Positions 4,238 to 11,576 of a stretch of 11,991 nt of DNA are shown piece by piece. The DNA is taken from the NCBI GenBank assembly GCA_964625865.1, contig CAZVEV010000187.1, forward strand, positions 1-11,991, given 5' to 3'. The translations under genes and the position numbers were made by a program. The DNA comes from CAZVEV01 sp964625865 (GTDB lineage Bacteria; Planctomycetota; Phycisphaerae; SM23-33). The stretch's first letter is position 1, and each line of letters opens with the position of its first letter. The notes below the pieces were generated by a model. It saw nothing but the letters and a program-made list of their open reading frames with translations, did no database searches and was not told the DNA's origin.

Positions 4238-6490
4238 CTACTTCGTTCTTCTGATGAAGACCAGGCCGTTGGAGTCCGTGCCGATGTCGCCGTAGATTGC
4301 GGCGCGGATCGTGTAGGAGGCGCCGGTTTCGTAGTCGGCGATCTTCACGGTGTAGGTGTTGCCTTTGGACTTGCCGCCGGTGTAGCCGTGATGGATGTCC
4401 TTGGCGGGCGTGGGGCGGTCGTTCTTGAGGACTTCGACGCCGTCGATGTCCAGGCGGTGGCGGCCGCCTGTGTAGAGGAACGTTACCACGTACGTGCCCG
4501 GCTTGTTGATGATGCCGGTGGCGTCGAAGATGGCCGGTTTGGGCGTCTTGGCGGCGATCTTTCCGGCCTGCCATCGGCCGATCTGCTTGCCGTGCCTGGC
4601 GTACTTGACCGACGTGTCGGTGTGTTCGTAGACCAGGCTGGCCCGGCCGCTCTGGGGGTCGGCGGTGATCGCCTTGAACGTGGCGGTTTTGGGCACGGTG
4701 ACGGCCTGCGTCAGTGCGGGGGAGGTCGCCGTGGGAGCCGTCCCGTCGGTGGTGTACCGCACCGTGCCGCCTTCGATGGGCGACCGGGCGCTGATGGTCG
4801 CCGAGCCGTCGGCCTGCTTGCGGACGGTGATGAGGGGGGTGGGCATGCGGAAGTTGAATCCGCCGCGGGCGTAGCGCGGGAGCATTCGTCCCATGCGGGC
4901 GGAGAAGTCGTCCCAATCTCGCTGGTCCTTGGGCGTCCAGGTGACCTCGGCCAGCGCGGCGGCGCGGGGCAGCGTGAGATACTCGACGTATGGGCCCGGC
5001 GTTTTCAGCATGGCGCTCTTGGCGTTGGTCAGGCGGGCTCGCATGAGCAGTTGGTCGGTCCAGAGGCAGCCCTGGGCGCCCAGAATTCGCCCGGCGGCCT
5101 CGCCGGTCAGGCCCTGCGGGATCGGATCCCACTGGTAGGCTTTCTGCAGCGAGATCGGCGCGATCCACGAGGCGGCGTAGGGTTCGCCGGGCAGTTTGCT
5201 CTCGGGCGTGTCGAAGTAGCAGTGCCCCGTCAGCGCCATCACCACCGGGTTGCCCCGCTTGGCGCCCGCGCTGGCGGTTTTAGGTCGGTGCCACGTCATC
5301 ACCCCCGCCCGCGTGGAGATTCCGCACCCGAGAATCTCGTCCCAGCCGAGGATCTGCTTGCCGCGCTTCTGCAGAATCTCCTCGATCCGTCGCGTCATCC
5401 AGCCCTGGAGCTGCTTCTCCGACGACAGGCCCAGCGCCTTCATCTTCTTCTGACAATGCGGGCAGGCCTTCCAGCGGTCGTACCTGGCCTCGTCGCCGCC
5501 GATGTGTATGTACGTGCCCGGGAACAGCTCGCAGACCTCGGCCATCACGTCGGTCAGGAACTGCCACGTCGTCTCGCGCCCCGCGCAGTACAGGTCGCGC
5601 GAGATCGAGTGGCGCGTGGGAATCTCCATCTGCTTGCCCGTGCAGCACAGGTGCGGATAGGCCACCACCGCCGACAGCGTGTGGGCGGGCAGCTCGACCT
5701 CGGGGACGACCTGGATGTGGCGGGCGGCGGCGTAGGAGACGATCTCGCGAATGTCGTCCTGCGTGTAGAACCCGCCGACGCGATACTCGCCCTTGCCTCG
5801 CCACGCGCCGATGGTCGTCAGCTTGGGGTACTTCTTGATCTCGATCCGCCAGCCGGGATCGTCAATCAGGTGCCAGTGCAGCACGTTGAGCTTGTGCATG
5901 GCCATCATGTCGAGGTAGCGCAGGACGAACGCCTTGTCCATGAACCACCGCGAGACGTCCAGCATCATGCCGCGCCAGCGGAAGGCGGGCACGTCGCGGA
6001 TCGTCGCGCCGGGAACGACCCATTGCACGTTGCGGACGGATTTAGGTGCGAAGATATCGACGGGCAGGAGCTGGCGGAGCGTCTGTGCGCCGTAGAACAG
6101 CCCGGCCGCGGTGGGGGCGGTGATGGTCACGCCGCCCGCGGTGACCTTCAGGTCGTATCCCTCCTTGCCGAGCTTCGCATCGGCGCCCGTCGTCGTCAGC
6201 AGCACGGTGGTCGCATCGGCCTTGGCGCCGCGTTTGACCGGCAGGGGCAGGCCCGTCGCCGGGCGGAGCATCGCCGCGAGCATCTCGGCCGGCTGCTTTG
6301 CCTTCTCGCCGTTGTAGAGGATCTGCGTCTTGTCTGTCAGCGTGAAGGCTTGCCCTTCCAGCGGCGTGACCTTACGCGGCTGGGGGACGATAGAGATCGT
6401 CCGTTGCGGCGGGGCGGCGACAGACGCCATGGACAGAGATGCAATCAGTATGAGACTGACCGCTGTTTGGGTGCGGAATGTGTGGGTCAT
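4238..6490 (-). CDS. Secreted GH20 beta-N-acetylhexosaminidase
   Basis: The enzyme removes terminal beta-linked GlcNAc/GalNAc from glycans by substrate-assisted catalysis. In the 750-residue form a signal peptide covers about 1-26 (hydrophobic VSLILIASL, then SVAA). A GH20b N-terminal domain spans about 30-165. The GH20 barrel spans about 168-520 with HWHLIDDPGWR (205-215), GGDE at 331-334 (catalytic D333-E334), W383, W399 and W477. A CHB_HEX_C-like repeat follows at about 570-620 (TVRYTTDGTAPT). A further ~120-residue beta-rich C-terminal part (630-750) looks like a carbohydrate-binding sandwich of unclear family. The usual WTE near the end of the barrel reads W477-T-D479. The start at 6490 is preferred over the in-frame ATG at 6538, because AAGGA lies ten bases upstream and the signal peptide fits. 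It is the last gene of the leftward glycan cluster. Confidence 0.95.
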   Translation of the reverse strand: MTHTFRTQTAVSLILIASLSMASVAAPPQRTISIVPQPRKVTPLEGQAFTLTDKTQILYNGEKAKQPAEMLAAMLRPATGLPLPVKRGAKADATTVLLTTTGADAKLGKEGYDLKVTAGGVTITAPTAAGLFYGAQTLRQLLPVDIFAPKSVRNVQWVVPGATIRDVPAFRWRGMMLDVSRWFMDKAFVLRYLDMMAMHKLNVLHWHLIDDPGWRIEIKKYPKLTTIGAWRGKGEYRVGGFYTQDDIREIVSYAAARHIQVVPEVELPAHTLSAVVAYPHLCCTGKQMEIPTRHSISRDLYCAGRETTWQFLTDVMAEVCELFPGTYIHIGGDEARYDRWKACPHCQKKMKALGLSSEKQLQGWMTRRIEEILQKRGKQILGWDEILGCGISTRAGVMTWHRPKTASAGAKRGNPVVMALTGHCYFDTPESKLPGEPYAASWIAPISLQKAYQWDPIPQGLTGEAAGRILGAQGCLWTDQLLMRARLTNAKSAMLKTPGPYVEYLTLPRAAALAEVTWTPKDQRDWDDFSARMGRMLPRYARGGFNFRMPTPLITVRKQADGSATISARSPIEGGTVRYTTDGTAPTATSPALTQAVTVPKTATFKAITADPQSGRASLVYEHTDTSVKYARHGKQIGRWQAGKIAAKTPKPAIFDATGIINKPGTYVVTFLYTGGRHRLDIDGVEVLKNDRPTPAKDIHHGYTGGKSKGNTYTVKIADYETGASYTIRAAIYGDIGTDSNGLVFIRRTK

Positions 6491-6500
6491 CGTGTGGGTT

Positions 6501-6505
6501 TCCTT
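6501..6505 (-). promoter_or_regulatory. RBS that selects the GH20 start at 6490
   Basis: AAGGA on the minus strand lies ten bases before the ATG at 6490. The in-frame ATG at 6538 has no such site and would add 16 polar residues ahead of the signal peptide. Confidence 0.55.
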
Positions 6506-6560
6506 ATGGCGGTTTGCTGTGGAGGTCTGTGTGTGCATGTCAGGCGGATGGTTCGGTCGT

Positions 6561-6603
6561 GCGGGGCCTGCGGGCCCCGCTGCTGGCCACTGAAGTGGCC
6601 AGC
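6561..6603 (+). repeat. Two-hairpin dispersed repeat, copy 2
   Basis: Hairpin A is GCGGGGCC / GGCCCCGC (6561-6568, 6573-6580; loop TGCG). It is followed after one base by hairpin B, GCTGGCCACT / AGTGGCCAGC (6582-6591, 6594-6603). Hairpin B is the exact reverse complement of copy 1. Hairpin A differs from copy 1 at two base pairs, and both changes are compensated on the other arm. It lies 71 bases upstream of the GH20 start. Confidence 0.75.
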
Positions 6604-6629
6604 CCCAGGGTGCGGATCGTGGCGGGCGT

Positions 6630-6702
6630 GGAAAATGGGGACTGGCTCCGCAGCGTCTCGTCCTGCGAAGCAGGAAGCGGAGGTGCCTGTACCCATCTTC
6701 CG
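6630..6702 (+). repeat. Nested imperfect inverted repeat with TCCTGC-GAA-GCAGGA core
   Basis: The outer arms (6630-6652, starting GGAAAATGGGGAC; and 6677-6702, ending ACCCATCTTCC) are imperfectly complementary and meet at CTCCGC / GCGGAG. Inside sits a perfect hairpin TCCTGC-GAA-GCAGGA (6661-6675). The GGTGCCTGT-ACCC portion recalls a GGTGCCTGTCCCC-type repeat spread through many environmental genomes (from memory). The element fills most of the gap between the sulfatase stop and copy 2 of the two-hairpin repeat. Confidence 0.6.
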
Positions 6703-6725
6703 GTGAGTGGATCGAGTGTTCATAA

Positions 6726-8291
6726 TCAACTGTCCTGCAATTCGGGATACGGGATGGTCTTTCCGGTTGCGGTGTCAGTCGGCATTTGGGCGTTGACGGA
6801 CTTGAGGAAGGCGCTCAATTCGGCGCAGAGGGCCTTGGCTTTGTCCGGGTGCCTGGTCAGCAGGTTCGTCGTCTCGCCGATGTCGGCGGCGATGTTGAAC
6901 AGTTCGAAACGCTTTTTCCACGTCGGGTTGTGGTAGGCGATGAGCTTCCAGTCGTCCCTTCGGATCGCGCTGTACGTGCCGATGCCCGGCCCGCTCGGGC
7001 CCCAGTTGTTCGGGAAGTGCCACACCAGCGCCCGCCCGCGCGAGCCGCCCGTCTTGCCCCGGAGCATCGGGACGAAGCTCACCCCGTCGATCACCCCGCC
7101 GACCTGTTTGGGCTTCGCGACGCCGGCGATTTCGAGGATCGTCGGGAAGAAGTCCTCGATGATAAGGTACTCATTGCAGACCGCCCCGGGCCTGGTCACG
7201 CCGGGCCAGCGTGCGATCATCGGCACGCGGATGCCTCCCTCGTGCGCCGAGCCCTTCCCGCTGGACAGCGGCTTGTTGTGCGAGTGGCGAGGCCCGCCGC
7301 GCCCGTGGGCGCTGAGCCCGCCGTTGTCGGACATGAACAGCACGACCGTGTTGTCCGACAGGCCGTGTTTCTGCACGTTGGCGAGGAGATCGCCGAGGCT
7401 CTTGTCCATGCCTTCGACCATCGCGGCGTACATCGCCTCGGTGGCGTGAAGCCCGGCCTTGGTGTACCGGGCGATGAACCGCTTGTCGGGGGCGAACGGC
7501 ACGTGGACGGCGTAGTGGGCCATGTAGAGGAAGAACGGCTTTCTGTCCGCGACGGCCCTGTCGACGGCCTTGTTCGCTTCGATCGTCAGCGCCTCGGTCA
7601 GGAAGATGTCCTTGCCGTGATAGGCCTCCAGGCCGGGCACGTCCCAAACGCGCGAGCCCTTGCGGAAGGCGGCGGAGAAGTTCTGCGTGCCGAGATAGCT
7701 GCCCGGTCCGCCGGCGGCGTGGCCGGCGATGTTGACGTCGAAGCCGATGTTTCGCGGGTCGGCTCCCGGCGTGCCGCGCGCCCCGAAGTGCGCCTTGCCC
7801 GCGTGGATCGTCCGGTAGCCTGCCTCCTTGAGAAACGCGGGCAGGCTCTTGGCGTGGACCGCCCGGGGGACGCCCGCGACGGGGCTGAGCCCGTTGACGT
7901 TCCACTTCGGGAAGCGAATCTCTTTGAGGCGCCGATCGTTCGAGCCGTCCTTGTGGAGCGTCCAGTTGGTCACGCGATGGCGGGCGGCGTTCAGGCCGGT
8001 CATCAGGCTCACGCGGGTGGGCGAGCAGACGGCGCAGGCGTAGGCCTGGCTGAACTTCATGCCGCCAGCGGCCAGCCGCTGCATGTTCGGCGTCCTGTAA
8101 CGCGTGTTGAAGCCCGTGCGCTTCGTCCAGAACGGCTCGGACGTGTCCTGCCACCCCATGTCGTCGACGAGGAAGAGGATGATGTTGGGCTTGGCCTCAG
8201 TCGCCCGGGCTGCCGCGCCCATCGCGCGCCTGCCCAGCGACCCTGCCGCGACGGCCGCCGCCGCACTCGTGAGGAACTGTCGTCTGTTCAT
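6726..8291 (-). CDS. Tat-exported formylglycine-dependent sulfatase
   Basis: This 521-residue S1-type sulfatase hydrolyses sulfate esters, probably on glycans. It starts with a twin-arginine signal (MNRRQFL, then an Ala-rich run to about residue 30). The calcium site is D43-D44 in FLVDDMGWQDT. The Cys converted to formylglycine is C89 in C-S-P-T-R (89-93), followed by SLMTG. GKAHFG (165-170) stands where GKWHLG is usual, keeping K166 and H168. H263, D322-N323 (SDNGG) and K346 complete the active site. The independent start at 8291 is supported by AAAGGA at 8301-8306 with nine-base spacing and by the signal peptide, even though the upstream reading frame runs into it without a stop. GH20 follows 235 bases later. 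The sulfatase subfamily and exact sugar are uncertain; the neighbours suggest a sulfated amino-sugar glycan. Confidence 0.9.
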   Translation of the reverse strand: MNRRQFLTSAAAAVAAGSLGRRAMGAAARATEAKPNIILFLVDDMGWQDTSEPFWTKRTGFNTRYRTPNMQRLAAGGMKFSQAYACAVCSPTRVSLMTGLNAARHRVTNWTLHKDGSNDRRLKEIRFPKWNVNGLSPVAGVPRAVHAKSLPAFLKEAGYRTIHAGKAHFGARGTPGADPRNIGFDVNIAGHAAGGPGSYLGTQNFSAAFRKGSRVWDVPGLEAYHGKDIFLTEALTIEANKAVDRAVADRKPFFLYMAHYAVHVPFAPDKRFIARYTKAGLHATEAMYAAMVEGMDKSLGDLLANVQKHGLSDNTVVLFMSDNGGLSAHGRGGPRHSHNKPLSSGKGSAHEGGIRVPMIARWPGVTRPGAVCNEYLIIEDFFPTILEIAGVAKPKQVGGVIDGVSFVPMLRGKTGGSRGRALVWHFPNNWGPSGPGIGTYSAIRRDDWKLIAYHNPTWKKRFELFNIAADIGETTNLLTRHPDKAKALCAELSAFLKSVNAQMPTDTATGKTIPYPELQDS

Positions 8292-10223
8292 GGTCTTCGG
8301 TCCTTTCAACGTGCGCCACGGCACCCATGCGCTGGCCCGCTGCTGTTGCGTCAGTCGCGACCCGCCGGTCCAGCGGAGGTTGCGGAGCTTGCGAGTTGCG
8401 GGCCATGGCGAGCCGGCCAGCACGACGTTCTTGCCGTCTTTCCGTGTGCGGGCCATCGCCTCGATGCGAAGTTCGGTGACGTATCGCCAGGTCGGCGGGG
8501 CCTTGGGCGAGCGGGCGTCGATGGGAACCAGGTCCGCAGGGCCGAACGCGATTGTCTGCCATCGGTCGGACTTCGCCAGCGGCTTGGCCGCGTAATACGT
8601 GCCCTTCTTGACGCCCTCGTAGGCGTTCCAGGCGTTGACGTCGAAGGCCAGCACCAGGTGGCCGCCCTTGGGGTCAAGGACGTCGACCGCGAGCTTCGCC
8701 CCGTCGGGCCCGCGCCACTTGGGGTCCTTGATCTTCCGCGTGCCGCACACGCGATGGTGGTCGTTTCTCACCTGCAGGCGATACCAGTCCTGCCACGTGT
8801 CAAACGTGGCGACGATAAGGCGATCCGGCGCGTCGGTGGCCTTGACGCCGGCGGCTTTCAGGTCCGGCGGGTCGAAGTCCAGCGCCCGCGAACTGACGAG
8901 GAACGTCTTCGGTGACGTGCGGTTCCAGCGCGGGCCGACGATCGGCTGCTTCAGCGGGTACGTGACGTTCGCCATCACGAACAGGGGCATGTCCGTGGAG
9001 ATGACGGGACACTTGGCGGACCACGCGTTACCCGTGCGTTTCGACGGGGCCGTCCGCCAGAAGCGGGTCAGCGCGTGGGGATCGACGCTGTAGTAGACCT
9101 CGACGGTGACGACCTTGTCCGGGTCGGCCGGACGGACCGTGGCCAGCGGAACCCCGTCATTGGTCTTCAGCGTCACCTGGATCTCGGGCGTCCTGGGGAA
9201 CGTGCCCTCGCCCTTGAGGACCACGTTGAAGAAGTGCTTGCCCGCGAAGTACGACTCGTCGACGTGCCGGTGGTTCAGGTGGGGCGAGATGCTGAAGCGG
9301 ACGGTCTTGGCGGGCATATGCCGCCAGTTGGCGTAGAGGTTGTCCAGGTTGCCCGCGAAGTCGTTGTGAGGCCCGATGTAGAGGATGGGGCAGGTGATGC
9401 GGCGGATGGAGTTGACGTCGTCGATCGTCGTGTGGTACAGCGGCTCGCGGTTGACCGGCCGACACGACGAGCCCGGGCGGTCGCGGAGCTTCTTCGGCGC
9501 CGCGGCCGTCCCGCCGCAGGAGGGGACCGCGACCTTGACGCGCGGATCGATGCCCGCCGTCATCACCGTCAGCTTGCCGCCCATCGAGTGGCCCGTCACG
9601 CCGAGACGGCCCGCGTCGACCTCCGGGCGCTGGGCCAGGAACGTCAGCGCCCGCCGGGCGGCGAGCACGATCAGGAACCAGTTGTTGTTCCGCGGGCTGA
9701 CCACCGCGTCGAGCGTCTTGTCGTCGGGCGCCAGCGACGCGTAGTGCGTCACGTGGGTCGTCTGGGTGGCGTCGACGGCGCCCCAGTCCGTGCCCGGATC
9801 GCCGGGGGTCTGGTCGGCCATCGGCTTGGCGCCCCAGTTGATCGAGATGCAGGCGTATCCGTTGGCGGCGGCGGCCTCGGCAAGCTCGCTCAACGCCCGC
9901 TGCCCGCCGCCGTGCATCTGGAGAATGCCCGGCACCTTGCCGGTCCGTTTGGTCGGAAACGCGTAGTACGCGCCCATGCGGGACTTGACCCCCTTGAACG
10001 TGCCGATCGTGTACACCAGCATCTGGACCGTCGCCGGACCTCGCTGCCACTGGCGCACGACCTTGACCTCGAGCGGCTCAGCCGTCGGATCGTACCCGCG
10101 CCACAGCTCGTCCAGCGTCCGCGGCGCCTTGCCGTCCTTCAGCGGCGCCAGCGTCTCGGCCCCAAGCGCTGGCCCGGCCATGATCGCGCACATCGCAGCG
10201 GCGGCCACACATCGATTCATCAT
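6726..10223 (-). CDS. Alpha/beta hydrolase (acetyl-xylan-esterase/DLH-like), as read fused to the sulfatase
   Basis: The unbroken frame is 1165 codons: a hydrolase (1-644) running into the sulfatase (from 645). The hydrolase has a signal peptide (1-22), an alpha/beta-hydrolase domain at about 65-340 with HGGG oxyanion loop (104-107), nucleophile S213 in GHSMGG, a probable acid near D288 and a His cluster SPHLNHRH (313-320). A PhoPQ-type beta segment follows (345-425), then a jelly-roll-like part (about 465-615). It would cleave an ester on a secreted or imported glycan; the substrate is unknown. GGGAG lies six bases before the ATG at 10223. A stop in the next frame (TGA, 8351-8353) gives the natural-looking end NLRWTGGRD if one G of 8361-8363 is removed. 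The real gene is therefore probably 8351-10223, with a one-base indel causing the fusion. Confidence 0.75.
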   Translation of the reverse strand: MMNRCVAAAAMCAIMAGPALGAETLAPLKDGKAPRTLDELWRGYDPTAEPLEVKVVRQWQRGPATVQMLVYTIGTFKGVKSRMGAYYAFPTKRTGKVPGILQMHGGGQRALSELAEAAAANGYACISINWGAKPMADQTPGDPGTDWGAVDATQTTHVTHYASLAPDDKTLDAVVSPRNNNWFLIVLAARRALTFLAQRPEVDAGRLGVTGHSMGGKLTVMTAGIDPRVKVAVPSCGGTAAAPKKLRDRPGSSCRPVNREPLYHTTIDDVNSIRRITCPILYIGPHNDFAGNLDNLYANWRHMPAKTVRFSISPHLNHRHVDESYFAGKHFFNVVLKGEGTFPRTPEIQVTLKTNDGVPLATVRPADPDKVVTVEVYYSVDPHALTRFWRTAPSKRTGNAWSAKCPVISTDMPLFVMANVTYPLKQPIVGPRWNRTSPKTFLVSSRALDFDPPDLKAAGVKATDAPDRLIVATFDTWQDWYRLQVRNDHHRVCGTRKIKDPKWRGPDGAKLAVDVLDPKGGHLVLAFDVNAWNAYEGVKKGTYYAAKPLAKSDRWQTIAFGPADLVPIDARSPKAPPTWRYVTELRIEAMARTRKDGKNVVLAGSPWPATRKLRNLRWTGGSRLTQQQRASAWVPWRTLKGPKTMNRRQFLTSAAAAVAAGSLGRRAMGAAARATEAKPNIILFLVDDMGWQDTSEPFWTKRTGFNTRYRTPNMQRLAAGGMKFSQAYACAVCSPTRVSLMTGLNAARHRVTNWTLHKDGSNDRRLKEIRFPKWNVNGLSPVAGVPRAVHAKSLPAFLKEAGYRTIHAGKAHFGARGTPGADPRNIGFDVNIAGHAAGGPGSYLGTQNFSAAFRKGSRVWDVPGLEAYHGKDIFLTEALTIEANKAVDRAVADRKPFFLYMAHYAVHVPFAPDKRFIARYTKAGLHATEAMYAAMVEGMDKSLGDLLANVQKHGLSDNTVVLFMSDNGGLSAHGRGGPRHSHNKPLSSGKGSAHEGGIRVPMIARWPGVTRPGAVCNEYLIIEDFFPTILEIAGVAKPKQVGGVIDGVSFVPMLRGKTGGSRGRALVWHFPNNWGPSGPGIGTYSAIRRDDWKLIAYHNPTWKKRFELFNIAADIGETTNLLTRHPDKAKALCAELSAFLKSVNAQMPTDTATGKTIPYPELQDS
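8301..8306 (-). promoter_or_regulatory. Internal RBS of the sulfatase
   Basis: AAAGGA on the minus strand lies nine bases before the ATG at 8291, inside the continuous hydrolase-sulfatase frame. It shows that the sulfatase is, or until recently was, translated from its own start. Confidence 0.65.
8361..8363 (-). other. GGG run, suspected single-base insertion joining two genes
   Basis: Removing one G here shifts the hydrolase into the frame that ends with TGA at 8351-8353. That leaves a 59-base spacer with an RBS before the sulfatase ATG, an ordinary operon layout. Confidence 0.55.
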
Positions 10224-10356
10224 CAGAGTCTCCCGACTGTCGCCGGTTCAACGGTCATCACACGGAGCACAGAGCATATCATCCCCGCAATCCTTCCGAA
10301 ACGTCCCTGAGCACCATCCCGTGGGGTCTCCGCGCACAGAGTGTTCCCGCGATCCT

Positions 10357-11559
10357 CTACGCTCGACGGCGGCGGGCCATCAGCAGGCCGCCCAGCAGGA
10401 TCAGGGCGCCGGTGGCCGGCTCGGGGACTTCATAGAACCGGATTTCGGACAGGGAGGCCACGTTGGGATAGCTGCCGATAAGGAAGCAGTCCACCTCGAA
10501 CCGAATCCAGCGGAAGGCGGACGACGGCAGGGCCGTGCCGATCTCCGTCGCCAGGTCGAATCCGGTGTACGTCGTCGATCCCGGCGCCTGCGTGAACGTC
10601 GCGTCGGCCTTGAGCAGCGTCCAGTTGGCCGCGCCGGCGCCTTCCGGGTCACCGGGCGACTCGACCGACGAAACGTAGATGTCCAGTTGATTGACCCCTT
10701 CATCCGTGCCGAAGCCGGACCCCGCCACGTTCTGATTCCCATTCCACACCTGAACGGAATCGAGCACATACGGGGCGCCGAGGTCCCATTGGATGTACTG
10801 CTCGTCGATCGAGATGATGTTGTTGGAAAACCAATGCCCTTTGTAGGCGGTCCCGTGGTTCGTGCCGTCAAACCCGCTGCTGTCGGTGGTCCTGGATGCC
10901 GGGGTATTGCCGTTGACCTGTGACGATGCGGTAGCGGTCACGCCGGTAATCACGGACGGCCCCGGCGGGGGCGGGCCTTCCAGCTCATGGGCGAACCGTT
11001 GTCCGAGCGTGGTCTGGCTGGCCGCGTCGTAGTGCACGCCGTCGGTGAATGTCAGGCCCGAGGTGTCCACGAGATAGGCGTTGGGGATTGAATCGGCGTG
11101 GCCGGAGTCGCGGTCGGCGTTGTCCTGCTGCTGGCGGAGATCGTCGGCGTAGGGGAAGTGTGCCGCGGTCGACAGCAGCCGCGAGTACAGAAAGGGAACG
11201 GACCCGGCGGACAAGCCGAAATCCCCGTGCAGCCGATCGACGAGACGGTCAAGACTCGTCGCGTATCGATTGGCGGAGATCGTATGTTTCGTGTCCGCTT
11301 CGCCCTGGACCCAGATGATGCCCTTGATCGTGTAGGGGGCGCCCAGCGCGGCCAGTTCGCCTTGCCAGTCGGTCACCATCGCCGAGTAGACCGTGCCCTT
11401 GTTGGCGTCGGCCGCGCTTGTGCCAGGGTAGAACGTCACCCGCCCCGGGGCGGGGGGATCGCCCAGCCAGGTCTGACTGTCCCAGCCCGAATCCAGCGGC
11501 TTGCCGCTGTTGGAGTAGAACGCGGCGTGGATCGATCTGGCCGGGTCGATGTTGAGCAT
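10357..11559 (-). CDS. Sialate-O-acetylesterase/CE6-like esterase with discoidin-like domain and PEP-CTERM tail; N-terminus missing
   Basis: The remaining 400 codons begin inside an SGNH-type carbohydrate esterase. WVQGEAD (83-89) and DGVHYD (173-178, catalytic H176) match the conserved blocks of the SASA/CE6 family. The first block (GQSN with the nucleophile Ser) and any signal peptide are absent, so this product would be inactive. A PPPPGP linker (196-201) leads to an F5/8C (discoidin)-like sugar-binding domain (about 205-376: ATASSQ, IQWDLG, WIRFEVD). A PEP-CTERM sorting tail follows (VPEPATGALILLGG plus RRRR at 378-399), an exosortase-processed anchor in known families. The first ATG at 11559 is probably not the true start: the frame is closed by TAG at 11575-11577, within or next to the junction at 11555-11576. 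The hydrolase gene follows after 133 bases. Confidence 0.85.
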   Translation of the reverse strand: MLNIDPARSIHAAFYSNSGKPLDSGWDSQTWLGDPPAPGRVTFYPGTSAADANKGTVYSAMVTDWQGELAALGAPYTIKGIIWVQGEADTKHTISANRYATSLDRLVDRLHGDFGLSAGSVPFLYSRLLSTAAHFPYADDLRQQQDNADRDSGHADSIPNAYLVDTSGLTFTDGVHYDAASQTTLGQRFAHELEGPPPPGPSVITGVTATASSQVNGNTPASRTTDSSGFDGTNHGTAYKGHWFSNNIISIDEQYIQWDLGAPYVLDSVQVWNGNQNVAGSGFGTDEGVNQLDIYVSSVESPGDPEGAGAANWTLLKADATFTQAPGSTTYTGFDLATEIGTALPSSAFRWIRFEVDCFLIGSYPNVASLSEIRFYEVPEPATGALILLGGLLMARRRRA

Positions 11560-11576
11560 CTCAGCGACGAGATGCT
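11555..11576. repeat. Perfect inverted repeat at the host/phage-like junction
   Basis: AGCATCTC (11555-11562) and GAGATGCT (11569-11576) are separated by AGCGAC. Left of it lies the truncated esterase gene on the minus strand; right of it lie phage-like genes on the plus strand. Both genes read GAGATGCT (Glu-Met-Leu) in their own sense, so the junction has inverted microhomology. Confidence 0.75.

Noticed and set aside
6491..6538. Upstream in-frame ATG for GH20 at 6538
   Set aside because: It lacks an RBS and would place 16 polar residues before the signal peptide; 6490 has AAGGA and fits.
3925..6603. Composite transposon carrying GH20 between inverted repeats
   Set aside because: No transposase lies inside, no target duplication is visible, and the repeats are hairpin-type rather than transposon ends. 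The repeat-family reading is kept as a finding instead.
4208..6706. 832-codon plus-strand frame over GH20
   Set aside because: It is a shadow of the GH20 gene, with no recognisable domains, no RBS, and Arg/Gly/Val-rich composition.
6786..8915. 709-codon plus-strand frame over sulfatase and hydrolase
   Set aside because: The GC-rich third codon positions of the real genes keep the opposite strand open; the protein resembles no family.
9075..10310. 411-codon plus-strand frame over the hydrolase
   Set aside because: It is antisense to the signal peptide, HGGG and GHSMGG motifs of a clear hydrolase.
11098..11571. Plus-strand frame extending the phage-like gene leftward over the esterase
   Set aside because: Left of about 11560 it is antisense to the esterase with low-complexity product; only the part right of the junction looks protein-like.
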